Shown piece by piece: positions 10,504-19,869 of a stretch of DNA of 64,000 nucleotides (positions within the stretch are counted from its first letter, which is position 1; the number at the start of each line of letters is the position of its first letter). The notes below the pieces were generated by a model. It was not told the origin of the DNA, searched no databases, and worked only from the letters and a program-made list of their open reading frames with translations. The DNA is from Argyresthia goedartella (taxonomy: Eukaryota; Arthropoda; Insecta; Lepidoptera; Argyresthiidae): positions 2,604,001-2,668,000 of the forward strand of contig OX463829.1 of assembly GCA_949825045.1 (NCBI GenBank), given 5' to 3'. The translations under genes and the position numbers were made by a program.

Positions 10504-10709
10504 TGTTTGGACTCTGACCCCTATTGGTGCTGCCATTAAAACCACTGTATCGTAAACAATAATGTTTAATAACAGACCAGGATTGGTATGAAGGGTAACA
10601 AAAAATATATTCAATTTCAGTTTATGCGAAGCCAAGAAAATCTCAACATCGCGAGTTACAAATAGAACAACGCCATCTAGGTGAAATCACCTGAACCAAA
10701 TTTCAAACA
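10504..10709 (-). repeat. BEL 3' LTR (by LTR polarity)
   Basis: 206 bp starting TGTTTG and ending CAAACA on both strands' reading (TG...CA ends). Identical by eye to 16868-17073. On the minus strand it is preceded by the purine-rich tract, as a 3' LTR should be. Confidence 0.92.
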
Positions 10710-10726
10710 TATCGCCCACCAAAAGG
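10710..10726 (-). other. BEL polypurine tract
   Basis: Minus strand CCTTTTGGTGGGCGATA lies directly against the TGTTTG start of the LTR. Its position, between integrase stop plus 3' UTR and the LTR, marks the plus-strand primer site. Confidence 0.6.
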
Positions 10727-10890
10727 CATTTAGTGAAGAAATGGCTTTTAAACAAAAAAACGTACATTAGCTTAAATATATATAAAACAGTTCCAGTTCA
10801 TATAAAACATAAGAGTTTTCACAACACACTAAAATATTATGAGTTGGTAAAATCAACCAACAATACACATTTAAACAAAAATAAGAGAGC
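10727..10890 (-). other. BEL 3' untranslated region
   Basis: AT-rich non-coding sequence between the integrase stop and the PPT. Confidence 0.6.
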
Positions 10891-11259
10891 TTACTGGTTA
10901 ACAGGTAAAACACATATTTTACAAATCGGTCTTTTAAAGATAGACGCCTTGGTACGTAAAGTGACTACACGGGTGAGATTATCACAACCCGGATGTTTTT
11001 CGACTATTCTACCTAGCAACCAGCGGCTTGGAGGCAAATCATCCTCTTTTACAAGAACCACGTCTCCTACATTAGGCTCGGGATTTCTTGATGTCCACTT
11101 GTATCTTTGCATTAAAGTACTCAGATACTCCGAGGACCACCGTCTCCAAAATGAGCCTAACATCTTCTGGACGAATTGCCATCTAGTTAGACAGTTAACG
11201 TTTGAGCGTTCATAAGTGTCCTCGGGAACCGTGAGAATAGGTTCACCTATTAAAAAGTG
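10891..11259 (-). pseudogene. BEL integrase C-terminal segment, detached and inverted
   Basis: An open 122-codon minus-strand segment starts HFLIGEPILTVPEDTYERS, continues to QFVQKMLGSFWRRWSSEYLS, then VGDVVLVKEDDLPPSRWLLGR and TRVVTLRT, and stops after VLPVNQ. These are the conserved C-terminal integrase motifs of BEL/Pao elements (HFLIGxPL, FWxRWSxEYL, GDxVLxKEDNxPPxxWxLGRI). It has no start of its own, because its N-terminal part is on the plus strand ending at 16847. The upstream edge at 11259/11260 abuts the partial LTR. Confidence 0.9.
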
Positions 11260-11359
11260 TTTTGTTACCCTTCATACCAATCCTGGTCTGTTATTAAACA
11301 TTATTGTTTACGATACAGTGGTTTTAATGGCAGCACCAATAGGGGTCAGAGTCCAAACA
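11260..11359 (+). repeat. BEL partial LTR, probable R-U5
   Basis: Exactly matches the last 100 nt of the 206-bp LTR in the orientation of gag-pol, starting TTTTGTTACCC and ending CAAACA. The first 106 nt (U3) are absent. This is what the 5' end of the genomic RNA (R-U5) would look like as DNA. Confidence 0.85.
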
Positions 11360-11361
11360 TT

Positions 11362-11379
11362 TGGTCCTTCGAGCCGGAT
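11362..11379 (+). other. BEL primer-binding site, internal copy
   Basis: TGGTCCTTCGAGCCGGAT follows the partial LTR after TT. It is complementary to the last 18 nt (positions 59-76) of a eukaryotic tRNA-Tyr, whose acceptor begins CCTTCGA. It is followed by authentic 5' UTR (ACTGTTTTT...). Confidence 0.85.
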
Positions 11380-12067
11380 ACTGTTTTTATTTTTGAGATT
11401 TGTGGTCTAAAACGACCACTCACGCGTCCTTGCGGTGGATTGCTGCAGCAAGAGGGCGTGTTGGGCAGTCAATGGAGACGTTGGCAGCTGAGTAACAGAT
11501 GCCAATGCCACCTTGGCAGCCTTGGTTTTGTAGCCGACGACGTCACATAAGCCCGTAGTGCAGGCAACCTGTGACAGCCCAGCTGAGAGGCCATATACAT
11601 GAGGACAACAGATCAACTGCAGGAGAGCGGCGGCGACCTCTACGGGGCGCCTTGGAGACCAAACTACAGTTCAACAAATATACATGAGGACAACAGATCA
11701 ACTACAGGAGAGAGGCAACCTCTAGGAGCGCCTTGGAGACCAAACTACAGTTCAACAAATGCGTGAGTGAGAAGTGAAATCGTGAGTACATTTGATTCTT
11801 TCTATAAGAAATAATTCAAGACATTTTGAACTTTATTAACATCGAGTAATAAGAATTCAGATCAATTTGGGACTTGTAAAATTAGCAATAATTGTGTATT
11901 AGTTTTAGGACTTAGAATAATTTGCTTAAAAACGAGGGAACGGGGAACCTATGCCCAATTTTCCCCAGAGATCAAATAGTTCAAAACACTTGTAAAATTT
12001 TCGTGAAATTTCATACCTTAGATTAGAACTTTACATAGATAGTGAATTATAATCATAAGCTACAACC
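11380..12067 (+). other. BEL 5' untranslated leader with tandem duplication
   Basis: No long frame before the gag-pol ATG at 12068. An imperfect tandem duplication of about 84 bp occupies 11597-11760. Both units start TACATGAGGACAACAGATCA and end CTACAGTTCAACAAAT. The second unit has a few bases deleted. Confidence 0.7.
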
Positions 12068-15000
12068 ATGGAGAAAATAATTGTTCTCCAAGAAGAGTTG
12101 CACAAGTCTATGAAAAAAGGTTTAGTAAATTTAAAAAAATCACCTAAAGACAGAATAACTGTTGAATATGTAGAAGCTAGATTGGAGAATTTAGAAAGAG
12201 ATTGGACAACATTTAGAGAAAACAGTTCAAAGATTTATGCAACTTATTCAAGAGATGCTATAAGGGAGTCTAATTATGAAAAGGAAGAGTTGTATGATCA
12301 ATGTGAAGATGCCTATATAGAATATAAATCACAATTGAGATTGTTTTTAAATAAGTTACAATTGTCGAGGAAAACAACCACTGAGACTAATTCCTCCGGC
12401 GCATCTTCTAGTTCAATGGTTAGGTTGCCAAAGATTTCCATACCCATGTTTTCCGGTAAATATGCGGAATGGACGACATTTCGGGATCTGTTTGTATCCC
12501 TCATTCACAAAAACTCTTCTTTGGATGGTGTACAGAAATTACACTATCTAAAAAGCCACTTGAGTGGTGAGGCAGAACAGCTTATTAGACAAACCCCAAT
12601 AACTGACGCCAACTATCTCAAATGCTGGCAGCAGTTAGAGGAGCGTTACAACAACAAAAGATATTTAGCAAATTGTATATTAAAAAGATTACTCGGTCAA
12701 AGGAGATTATATAATGAATCTGCCTCAGCTCTCAGGGAATTATTAGATACTACAATGGATTGTTTAAATGCTTTATCCAACTTGGAAATAAACGTGACTA
12801 CATGGGATGTGATGATAATACACATTATAGCATCCAAATTTGATAGTGAAACTCGCAAACAGTGGGAGTTGCACATCACCGATTCAGAAGGTAACGAGTT
12901 GCCATCTTTGGTACAGTTCAAGGAATTTATAGAAACTCGATTCCGAGCTTTAGAGTGTTTGGAACCCAAAGGACACACCTTTCGTCCGAACAGTGGCAAT
13001 AGGGCTGATTCTCATAACCCCAAGGCGCTGTTAGGTGTCACATCTGAAATTAAGTGTGAGTTCTGCTCCGAAGCCCACAAACTTTGTTTCTGCAAGAAGT
13101 TTTCCAGTCAACAATATGATCAAAGACGCGAATTTGTGATTAATAAGAGAATGTGCTTTAATTGTTTAGGAGGCAATCACACAGTGTATAATTGCAGGAA
13201 AACTACCTCGTGCCAAATATGCAAGCGCAGACATCATTCCTTACTGCATCCACCTAATGAACCTGAAAATAGATCACAAGACATACCACCAGCTGTCAAA
13301 CACCCTGACAAACCGGTTAGGGACCAGACGATAACTTCGTGCTTGGCAACTGGCAAAGGAACAAAATCGAGACAGGTTTTATTGGCCACAGCGCTAATAA
13401 ATATTGAGTCACATAAAGGTCAAGTCCAAGTAATTCGAGCATTGCTGGATCAAGGTTCACAGGCTTGCTTTATCACCGAAGATACAGTTCAACTTTTACA
13501 ACTAAAAAAGACACCGGTCAAAGGTATTATTTCCGGCGTAGGTCAAAGAGAATCTCTAAGTACAAAGTCCATGGTCAGGCTGATGATTCAGTCGAGAGTA
13601 GATCACCAGTTCAAAGTTCAGGTCAATGCTTATGTTTTGAAAAATATTACGTCTTGTCTTCCGGAAAAAACCGTAGATCCAGTCGAATGGGTTGATCTAC
13701 AAGAATTGACATTGGCAGATCCGCAGTTCAACGTTCCCAATAAAATAAATGTTTTACTGGGAGCGGACATCTATAGTTCAATAATGAAGGAGGGTTTGAA
13801 AAGGAGCCCTTCTGGCACTTTGATAGCCCAGAGTACAACACTTGGCTGGATAGTATCCGGCGTAGTTCAACCTGGAAAAGAAACAGGCAATAGTACAACC
13901 CCAATTAGCGTTATGCACGCACAGATCAATACTGATGATTCTCTCAAAAGATTTTGGGAAATCGAAGAACAAATAACAGAGGTCAAACCCATGCTAACAG
14001 AAGAAGAGAGAAAATGTGAAGATTTATTTACAGAAACAACTGTGAGATCAAACGATGGCCGTTATGTAGTTAAACTACCTTTCCGAGATGCAGAACCTGC
14101 CTGCAAAGGTGGAGATTCACGAAACATTGCGATAGCTAGACTGAAATCTCTAGAAAAGAGATTCGCAAGAGATGAAGAATTGAAAGAAAAGTACACAGAA
14201 GTAATTAACGAATATTTACAATTAGATCACATGAGAGAAGTCGAAGGCGAGGACACAAGAAAAGAAGAAGCTACATACTTACCGCACCACGCAGTGATCA
14301 GAACAGACAAAGCTACAACAAAGGTTCGCGTAGTATTCAACGCGTCTGAGAAAAACAAAAATGGTGTGTCGCTTAATAACACGCTAATGGTAGGGCCCAA
14401 ATTACAAGCGGATTTACGTCACACAGTAATGAGATGGAGAGGCCACCCCATTGGCCTAATCACGGACATTGTTAAAATGTACCGACAAGTGAGAGTGTCC
14501 GATGATGACGTAATTTTCCAGCGTATAGTATGGAGAGACGATCCTGAAAAAGAAATAAAGGATTATGAGTTGCTTACTTTGACGTTTGGGACAGCATGCG
14601 CTCCTCATCTTGCAGTAAGAGCTTTACAGCAAACTGCACATGACGAAGGACACAATTACTCTCTTGCTGCTGAAAAAGTCTTAAACAACTTTTATATGGA
14701 CGATTTAATGGCAGGGTGTAGCAATGTCGAAGAAGGAATAAAATTGTATACAGAAATGACAGATCTATTAGAAACGAGTGGTTTCAAGCTACAGAAGTGG
14801 AATAGTAACAGTAAGGAACTGTTACAGAAGATATACATGACAGCTGCTGAGAAAGAAGAAGAAATTAATAGAAAGGAAGAAGAAACCGCTGAAAAGAACA
14901 AACAGGACAACAAAGAAAAGGAAATAGAGATCAAAATTGATGCAAATAATAAAATACTGGGACTCACCTGGAACCGTAGAGACGACAAAATTCAGTATTC

Positions 15001-16903
15001 GGTGACTCTTCCTCCGATGACAGCTGGACCTATAACTAAAAGAATAGTTATTGCAGATATTGCACGGCTTTTTGACCCGCTAGGCTGGATAGCTCCTTGC
15101 ATCATTATAGCCAAGATTTTCATCCAGAAACTATGGCTCACAGGTCTCGGATGGGACGATAAATTAAGCGAGGTATTAGTAGAAGAATGGAGTACTTACC
15201 GAAAAGAGTTGTCTGCACTAACGAAGATAGAAATTCCTCGATGGATGAGTTCACGTTATGATGATGTCATCACAGAACTTCATGGGTTTAGTGATGCGTC
15301 CAAAGCGGCGTATTCAGCGGTCGTCTACCTCCGAGTGGTCGACGCAAAGGGCGAAGTTCACACTTCACTAGTGGTAGCAAAAACAAGAGTTGCTCCGATA
15401 AAGCAAATAAGCATCCCAAGATTGGAGCTATGCGGAGCTGTACTCCTTTCCAAATTGCTAGTTGAGTGTGCAGAAGTGTTGGGCATTCATAAGGACAATA
15501 TAAGGGCGTGGACCGATTCAACCATAGTCCTCGCGTGGCTGAATAGCCATCCGAGTCGATGGAAAACATTTGTGGGAAATAGAGTAGCAGAGGTGTTGTC
15601 ATCTTTAAATTCATGGCAGTGGTTTCACGTGTCAACGAAAATGAACCCTGCTGATTGTGCATCACGTGGAGTGCTACCCATCGCCCTAGTTAATGATACA
15701 CTTTGGTTTTCCGGGCCTTCATTTTTGCGAGAGAAGGAAGTACAATACATAAAACCTAAAGATAATAATGTGACGTTAGAACAAGTAATAAAGACCAACA
15801 TTGCGACAGTTCCAGAGGAGTCGCTCTTTACAAGATTCTCCTCTTTACAAAGGCTACAACGAGTTTTAGCTTATTGTAGAAGATTTACGAAAAAGGACAA
15901 AACGAATGCAAGATATTTACAGAAGAAGGAGTTAGATGATGTTTTACAAAAATGCTTAAAGATCACACAAAAGGAACATTTTGAAACGGAGTACAACCTA
16001 CTAGAAACGAAAGGGACAATACAAGGACAACACAGCAAATTAAAAACACTCTGTCCTTATCTTGATGACAAGGGACTGATTCGAGTTAATGGAAGAATTC
16101 AAAGGGCTCAGTTAGAAAAGGACACGAAGCACCCTATAATTCTTCCGAAGGGGGCTCATCTAACGAAACTCATCGTAGCTGAAGCGCACTTAAAGACTCT
16201 TCACGGTGGTCCATCATTAATGATGAATTACTTGAGATCAGCGTATTGGATCATAGGCGCAAGAAATTTAGTAAAGCATCATGTCCACAAATGCGTTGTA
16301 TGCGTCAGACAGAAAGCCAATATCAACCATCAACTGATGGGTTCGTTGCCATCAGCTAGATGTGTACCAGCCAGACCATTCTTCAACAGTGGTGTGGATT
16401 ATGCTGGTCCAATAAATATAAGGACTACTAAGGGACGTGGGCATCGTGCTTTCAAAGGATATATATGCCTATTCATATGCATGGCCACTCGCGCCATACA
16501 TTTAGAGGTTGTTAGTGATATGACCACTCAAGCTTTCTTGGCGGCGTTTAAGAGATTTGTCTCACGGCGCGGACACTGCGCTCATATGTGGAGCGATAAT
16601 GGAACCACATTCGTTGGTGCCTCTAAAGAACTAAAGGAGATAGTGACGATAGAAAGTTCTGCTGCAGAGCATTTGGAGAACTCTGGTACAGAATGGCATT
16701 TTATACCCCCACGAGCCCCTAATTTTGGAGGGTTGTGGGAGGCAGGGATAAAAGCTACAAAGTTTCACCTTAAGAGGGTGATAGGCGATGCAACTCTCAC
16801 TTATGAGGAATTGAGCACGTTGTTATGTCAGGTCGAAGCCTGTTTAAATCCGGCTCGAAGGACCAAATGTTTGGACTCTGACCCCTATTGGTGCTGCCAT
16901 TAA
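12068..16903 (+). CDS. BEL/Pao Gag-Pol polyprotein, integrase truncated
   Basis: One open frame of 1611 codons. Gag comes first: RLPKISIPMFSGKYAEW near residue 118 (DUF1759-type), then zinc-knuckle-like CEFC (~331), CFNC...HTVYNC (~362) and CQIC (~382). The aspartic protease active site is LLDQGS (~460). The RT holds VVFNAS, LITDIVKMYRQV, TFGTACAP and catalytic YMDD (~876). RNase H holds GFSDASKAAYSAV (~1073), ELCGA, WTDS and NPADCASRG. The integrase has a zinc-binding HGG...C-x2-C region (KCVVCVRQKA), then D in VDYAGP (~1443), D in SDNGTTF (~1508) and E in GGLWEAG (~1554). After EACL at ~1593 the frame leaves integrase and reads an inverted PBS and LTR (PARRTKCLDSDPYWCCH). The C-terminal ~120 residues are therefore missing and lie at 10891-11259. 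RT and protease look intact. The start is the first Met, after a stop-rich leader. Confidence 0.95.
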   Translation: MEKIIVLQEELHKSMKKGLVNLKKSPKDRITVEYVEARLENLERDWTTFRENSSKIYATYSRDAIRESNYEKEELYDQCEDAYIEYKSQLRLFLNKLQLSRKTTTETNSSGASSSSMVRLPKISIPMFSGKYAEWTTFRDLFVSLIHKNSSLDGVQKLHYLKSHLSGEAEQLIRQTPITDANYLKCWQQLEERYNNKRYLANCILKRLLGQRRLYNESASALRELLDTTMDCLNALSNLEINVTTWDVMIIHIIASKFDSETRKQWELHITDSEGNELPSLVQFKEFIETRFRALECLEPKGHTFRPNSGNRADSHNPKALLGVTSEIKCEFCSEAHKLCFCKKFSSQQYDQRREFVINKRMCFNCLGGNHTVYNCRKTTSCQICKRRHHSLLHPPNEPENRSQDIPPAVKHPDKPVRDQTITSCLATGKGTKSRQVLLATALINIESHKGQVQVIRALLDQGSQACFITEDTVQLLQLKKTPVKGIISGVGQRESLSTKSMVRLMIQSRVDHQFKVQVNAYVLKNITSCLPEKTVDPVEWVDLQELTLADPQFNVPNKINVLLGADIYSSIMKEGLKRSPSGTLIAQSTTLGWIVSGVVQPGKETGNSTTPISVMHAQINTDDSLKRFWEIEEQITEVKPMLTEEERKCEDLFTETTVRSNDGRYVVKLPFRDAEPACKGGDSRNIAIARLKSLEKRFARDEELKEKYTEVINEYLQLDHMREVEGEDTRKEEATYLPHHAVIRTDKATTKVRVVFNASEKNKNGVSLNNTLMVGPKLQADLRHTVMRWRGHPIGLITDIVKMYRQVRVSDDDVIFQRIVWRDDPEKEIKDYELLTLTFGTACAPHLAVRALQQTAHDEGHNYSLAAEKVLNNFYMDDLMAGCSNVEEGIKLYTEMTDLLETSGFKLQKWNSNSKELLQKIYMTAAEKEEEINRKEEETAEKNKQDNKEKEIEIKIDANNKILGLTWNRRDDKIQYSVTLPPMTAGPITKRIVIADIARLFDPLGWIAPCIIIAKIFIQKLWLTGLGWDDKLSEVLVEEWSTYRKELSALTKIEIPRWMSSRYDDVITELHGFSDASKAAYSAVVYLRVVDAKGEVHTSLVVAKTRVAPIKQISIPRLELCGAVLLSKLLVECAEVLGIHKDNIRAWTDSTIVLAWLNSHPSRWKTFVGNRVAEVLSSLNSWQWFHVSTKMNPADCASRGVLPIALVNDTLWFSGPSFLREKEVQYIKPKDNNVTLEQVIKTNIATVPEESLFTRFSSLQRLQRVLAYCRRFTKKDKTNARYLQKKELDDVLQKCLKITQKEHFETEYNLLETKGTIQGQHSKLKTLCPYLDDKGLIRVNGRIQRAQLEKDTKHPIILPKGAHLTKLIVAEAHLKTLHGGPSLMMNYLRSAYWIIGARNLVKHHVHKCVVCVRQKANINHQLMGSLPSARCVPARPFFNSGVDYAGPINIRTTKGRGHRAFKGYICLFICMATRAIHLEVVSDMTTQAFLAAFKRFVSRRGHCAHMWSDNGTTFVGASKELKEIVTIESSAAEHLENSGTEWHFIPPRAPNFGGLWEAGIKATKFHLKRVIGDATLTYEELSTLLCQVEACLNPARRTKCLDSDPYWCCH
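16848..16865 (-). other. BEL primer-binding site, outer copy at inversion junction
   Basis: Minus strand TGGTCCTTCGAGCCGGAT, two bases (TT) from the LTR end, identical to 11362-11379. Immediately after its 18th base the sequence switches to antisense integrase, not 5' UTR. The bases AT (or AAT) can belong to either side, a 2-3 nt microhomology. Confidence 0.85.
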
Positions 16904-17073
16904 AACCACTGTATCGTAAACAATAATGTTTAATAACAGACCAGGATTGGTATGAAGGGTAACAAAAAATATATTCAATTTCAGTTTATGCGAAGCCAAG
17001 AAAATCTCAACATCGCGAGTTACAAATAGAACAACGCCATCTAGGTGAAATCACCTGAACCAAATTTCAAACA
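16868..17073 (-). repeat. BEL 5' LTR (by LTR polarity)
   Basis: 206 bp, identical by eye to 10504-10709. On the minus strand it is followed by TT and the tRNA-Tyr PBS, as expected of a 5' LTR. The gag-pol frame of the opposite strand terminates inside it. Confidence 0.92.
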
Positions 17074-17078
17074 TCCTT
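17074..17078. other. BEL right target-site duplication TCCTT
   Basis: Matches 10499-10503 exactly. Confidence 0.85.
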
Positions 17079-17310
17079 TCAGGTGCTACGAATATAGCAG
17101 CAAAGCAGCTCACTTCCTGTTTAAAACTCCTAAAATACATGTCATATCCGTTTTAAACCACGACAACAGTGCGCCCGCAAAGTTTCTGAAATGGCGCGAA
17201 GACAAAGTAAGTGCCATGCGGCACTCTCGATTTTCTGGTCATTGGCGTCGATTGGATCGTGCCTGAGAATTATGCGATGCAAAGGAATGAGCAAATCCTT
17301 TACATCTTCT
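17079..17310 (+). repeat. DIRS right inverted terminal repeat, main part
   Basis: Contains the ordered blocks CACTTCCTGTTTAAAACTCC, AAACCACGACAACAGTGC and AAGTTTCTGAAATGGCGCG. These occur in the same order on the minus strand of 22640-22800 (CTTCCTGTTTAACC, GAACCACGGCGACAGTGC, AAGTTTCTGAAATGGAGTG). The BEL element interrupts it at 17078. Confidence 0.65.
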
Positions 17311-17311
17311 A

Positions 17312-18008
17312 TAATAATTTACACAAAATTACTTTTAGTCATCACATTGGCGATTTTAACACAGCAATCGATACCAAACACAACCCAATATTAAAGGCTC
17401 AAAGCGAGGTAACGTAAAGTATAATACAGCAATTTTGCCAGAAAATAGAATTGTTATTTACTATACATACTGATCTCACTTTAAGCCTAGGCAAATTCGC
17501 TGCCCGCAAAGTTTCCGAAATGGCGCGAAGACAAAGTAATTGCCATGCGGCACTCTCGATTTTCTGGTCATTGGCGTCGATTGGATCGTGCCTGAGAATT
17601 ATGCGATGCAAAGGAATGAGCAAATCCTTTGCATCGCATAATTCTCAGGCACGATCGAATCGACGCCAATGACCAGAAAATCGAGAGTGCCGCATGGCAC
17701 TTACTTTGTCTTCGCCATGCGGCACTCTCGATTTTCTGGTCATTGGCGTCGACCAGAAAATCGAGAGTGCCGCATGGCACTTACTTTTTCTTCGCGCCAT
17801 TTCGGAAACTTTGCGGGCAGCGAATTTGCCTAGGCTTAAAGTGAGATCAGTATGTATAGTAAATAACAATTCTATTTTCTGGCAAAATTGCTGTATTATA
17901 CTTTACGTTACCTCGCTTTGAGCCTTTAATATTGAGTTGTGTTTGGTATCGATTGCTGTGTTAAAATCGCCAATGTGATGACTAGGAGTAATTTTGTGTA
18001 AATTATTA
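17312..18008. repeat. 697-bp palindromic region with nested palindromes
   Basis: Arms 17312-17570 and 17750-18008 (about 259 bp each) are nearly perfect inverted copies: positions sum to 35320 throughout, e.g. GCCTAGGC at 17485-17492 and 17828-17835. The core is itself palindromic, around the loop near 17618 (GCAAAGGAATGAGCAAATCC) and again around 17746. The block ATGCGGCACTCTCGATTTTC occurs in alternating orientation. It lies between recombinase and terminal repeat, where DIRS elements carry an internal complementary region. Confidence 0.85.
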
Positions 18009-18189
18009 AAGATTATCATATAAACAAGAACTTGTATATACAACACGTAGCATAAGTTCTGTGCATAAATTGATAACACAACAGTAGTTTCAAACAAAAA
18101 TACATTCATTAAATTTATTGAAAAATGATTTGATAAAGCAATGCTATTGGACGGGCAATAATGAAATACTTTTTGTAAAAGTAATGAAA

Positions 18190-18970
18190 AGTCCTTGCTG
18201 ATTTACAGTTGCCGTTACTTAAAATTCAGCTAACTAGCAGAGACTACTGCTGACTGAACGCTACCTGGACTAGAATCAATTCCTGCTAGCTTTAGGACGA
18301 ATTTTATTCATCCTCCAATAATAATAGCAGTAGCAGGCTTTAGGGTGCCTCATGTGCTAATGAACAAGGAATCTAAATTACCTCTGCGAGATGGCGTTCT
18401 TTTAACAATTTTGTGACTCAGAACACGGGGTCTACGTTAGGGTTCGAGCTACAAGCTAGTAGAAGCCAACAAGACTGCCTATACGAGAAGTTCTCCGTCT
18501 TAGAGCCAAGCTTTGGCCACATAACTATTCAATTATTCTCAATTATGCAATTAGCAGAATCGCATCTTAGCAAAGTAAGGTCGCGGACTCTGCATTCCAA
18601 ACATAACAGCAAAATAATAGCAACTCTTCTAAATACTCTACAAATACAAGCGAAAGGCTAGGTAGAGCGTGTGACGTGAGATAAGCTGTTCAGATTGGTA
18701 ACTTACATTTGGGCGGCTATTCTGAAGCTATGCCTATTAAAGACTGTCGTATTATTATATGTGAACTTAACGGGTTACCTAGTAGAGATTGACAAAATGT
18801 TGACACAACAGCTTTGAGCAGACAAATAGAACATTAGGCAAGATTGTACTTAAGATGAAGATCTGTTAAAAGGCTGCGGGTGGTAGGTACATGTTAATCT
18901 CATTATCACTTTGCCATTTTGCCCATTGGTTCCAAGATAGTTTATACGAACGTATACTTATATTCAGGAC
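18190..18970 (-). pseudogene. tyrosine recombinase (DIRS YR), broken
   Basis: The N-terminal part on the minus strand (near 18967-18868) reads RSYKLSWNQWAKWQSDNEIN, matching the SYxxAWxxWxxWC motif at the start of DIRS recombinases. The C-terminal part (near 18355-18190) reads GTLKPATAIIIGG, stop, IKFVLKLAGIDSS, then SAVVSAS. This matches the Ti-x-x-WIKxVLxxAGID...R-x-A-x-S region next to the catalytic HxxR. Several stops occur between. The expected catalytic His and second Arg are not evident, so it is inactive. Confidence 0.6.
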
Positions 18971-19261
18971 TCCAATTTGGTTCTGATTCCAGGCATATAG
19001 TAGTGAGGACCACCTGAATTCTCCATGCTTGTAAGTTCATTTGATGCACTTGCAATGGTGATAAGATGGTCGTTATGTCTATTAAAACTTGGTCCAGGCC
19101 TCTCACCTGTAGAGGAGGGTTCAGGGCTTAGGCTTCTAGGTATGGTCTCCAAAATACCTTTTTCTAATCGGAGACTATTTAAATGTAAGCACAGGAGGCT
19201 TGGTTCAAGTGAGTTAACACTCTGGGGATTATAAAAGTGGCGGGAATATCCACGCCAGATT

Positions 19262-19700
19262 CTAGTGTGAGTCTTGGCTAAAGGCATTATGAAACACTAT
19301 TTGGGGGTCTATCATGTCTACACTTACTTCAAGTGGGTTGCGTTGCGCGTTCCTGGACGCAAACAGATCAATTTTGGGAATCCCATCACCGAAACACCTC
19401 CCTCCTCCCAGGTTCCGCCGCTGTGCAGGTGCCATTCTGCTGAGACTTTGGATCTTTATAAGAAAAACAGTTATGTGGATATAAAAATGATCTACGACAA
19501 AAAGCACTACGCTCGAGCAGCTGCTGAGACCTCGAACCACCTTCGTTGCGTAAGTACGCCACAACGGTTAGGTTGTCTGTTTGAACCAATAGACTGGAAT
19601 TTGCTAATATCCTTCCCTTTTGCTGTAGGACTCGTAGGATTACTAGCATCTGTAGGACATTGCTGCGATGATTTTCCTCTTCTGCTTTTTACGCTCCTGA
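19262..19700 (-). pseudogene. DIRS RNase H domain, frameshifted
   Basis: A minus frame reads VLQQKGRILANSSLLVQTDN followed by LTVVAYLRNEGGSRSQQLLE, the RNase H block with catalytic D in QTDN and the GGxRS motif typical of DIRS/YR retroelements. A second frame reads FGDGIPKIDLFASRNAQRNP, the PxIDLFA motif that follows. Frame changes between the two mark decay. Confidence 0.75.
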
Positions 19701-19869
19701 CATCATCAGTGTATCGAGTTGCATGCTCCAGCCCTTCACAAAATAATCTGTGACAGGAAGTGGTCTGGAGCTGGAAAGTGCAAAAGGGATCGCGACATGT
19801 AGTTGAGTGCCCACCATTGAAGATTTTGCTGACCCCTTCCGGTTGACCATGATACGCTACTAATATAGA

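Larger units (their letters stand above)
10504..17073 (-). mobile_element. BEL/Pao LTR retrotransposon with inverted interior
   Basis: The 6,570-bp insertion is bounded by two 206-bp direct repeats and a 5-bp target duplication. By LTR polarity the element points minus: LTR (17073-16868), two bases, PBS (16865-16848), ... integrase C-terminus (11259-10891), 3' UTR, PPT, LTR (10709-10504). The middle, 11260-16847, is inverted and holds a partial LTR, a second PBS, 5' UTR and gag-pol up to the integrase core. About 20-25 integrase codons appear lost at the break. The two LTRs read identical, so insertion is recent. It sits in the right inverted repeat of the DIRS-like element; a related uninterrupted repeat copy lies at 22640-22890. 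Confidence 0.9.

Noticed and set aside
14692..14988. Antisense gene within BEL pol
   Set aside because: Serine/leucine-rich shadow of the lysine/glutamate-rich plus-strand RT linker.
10504..17073. Two separate BEL elements in opposite orientation
   Set aside because: A single 5-bp duplication bounds the whole, the coding parts are complementary rather than overlapping (integrase stops at EACL and resumes near HFLIG), and only one set of complete LTRs exists.
17045..17921. Repeated small frames with HAALSIFWSLAS as a protein family
   Set aside because: They are translations of the palindromic DNA in both directions, not a conserved coding unit.
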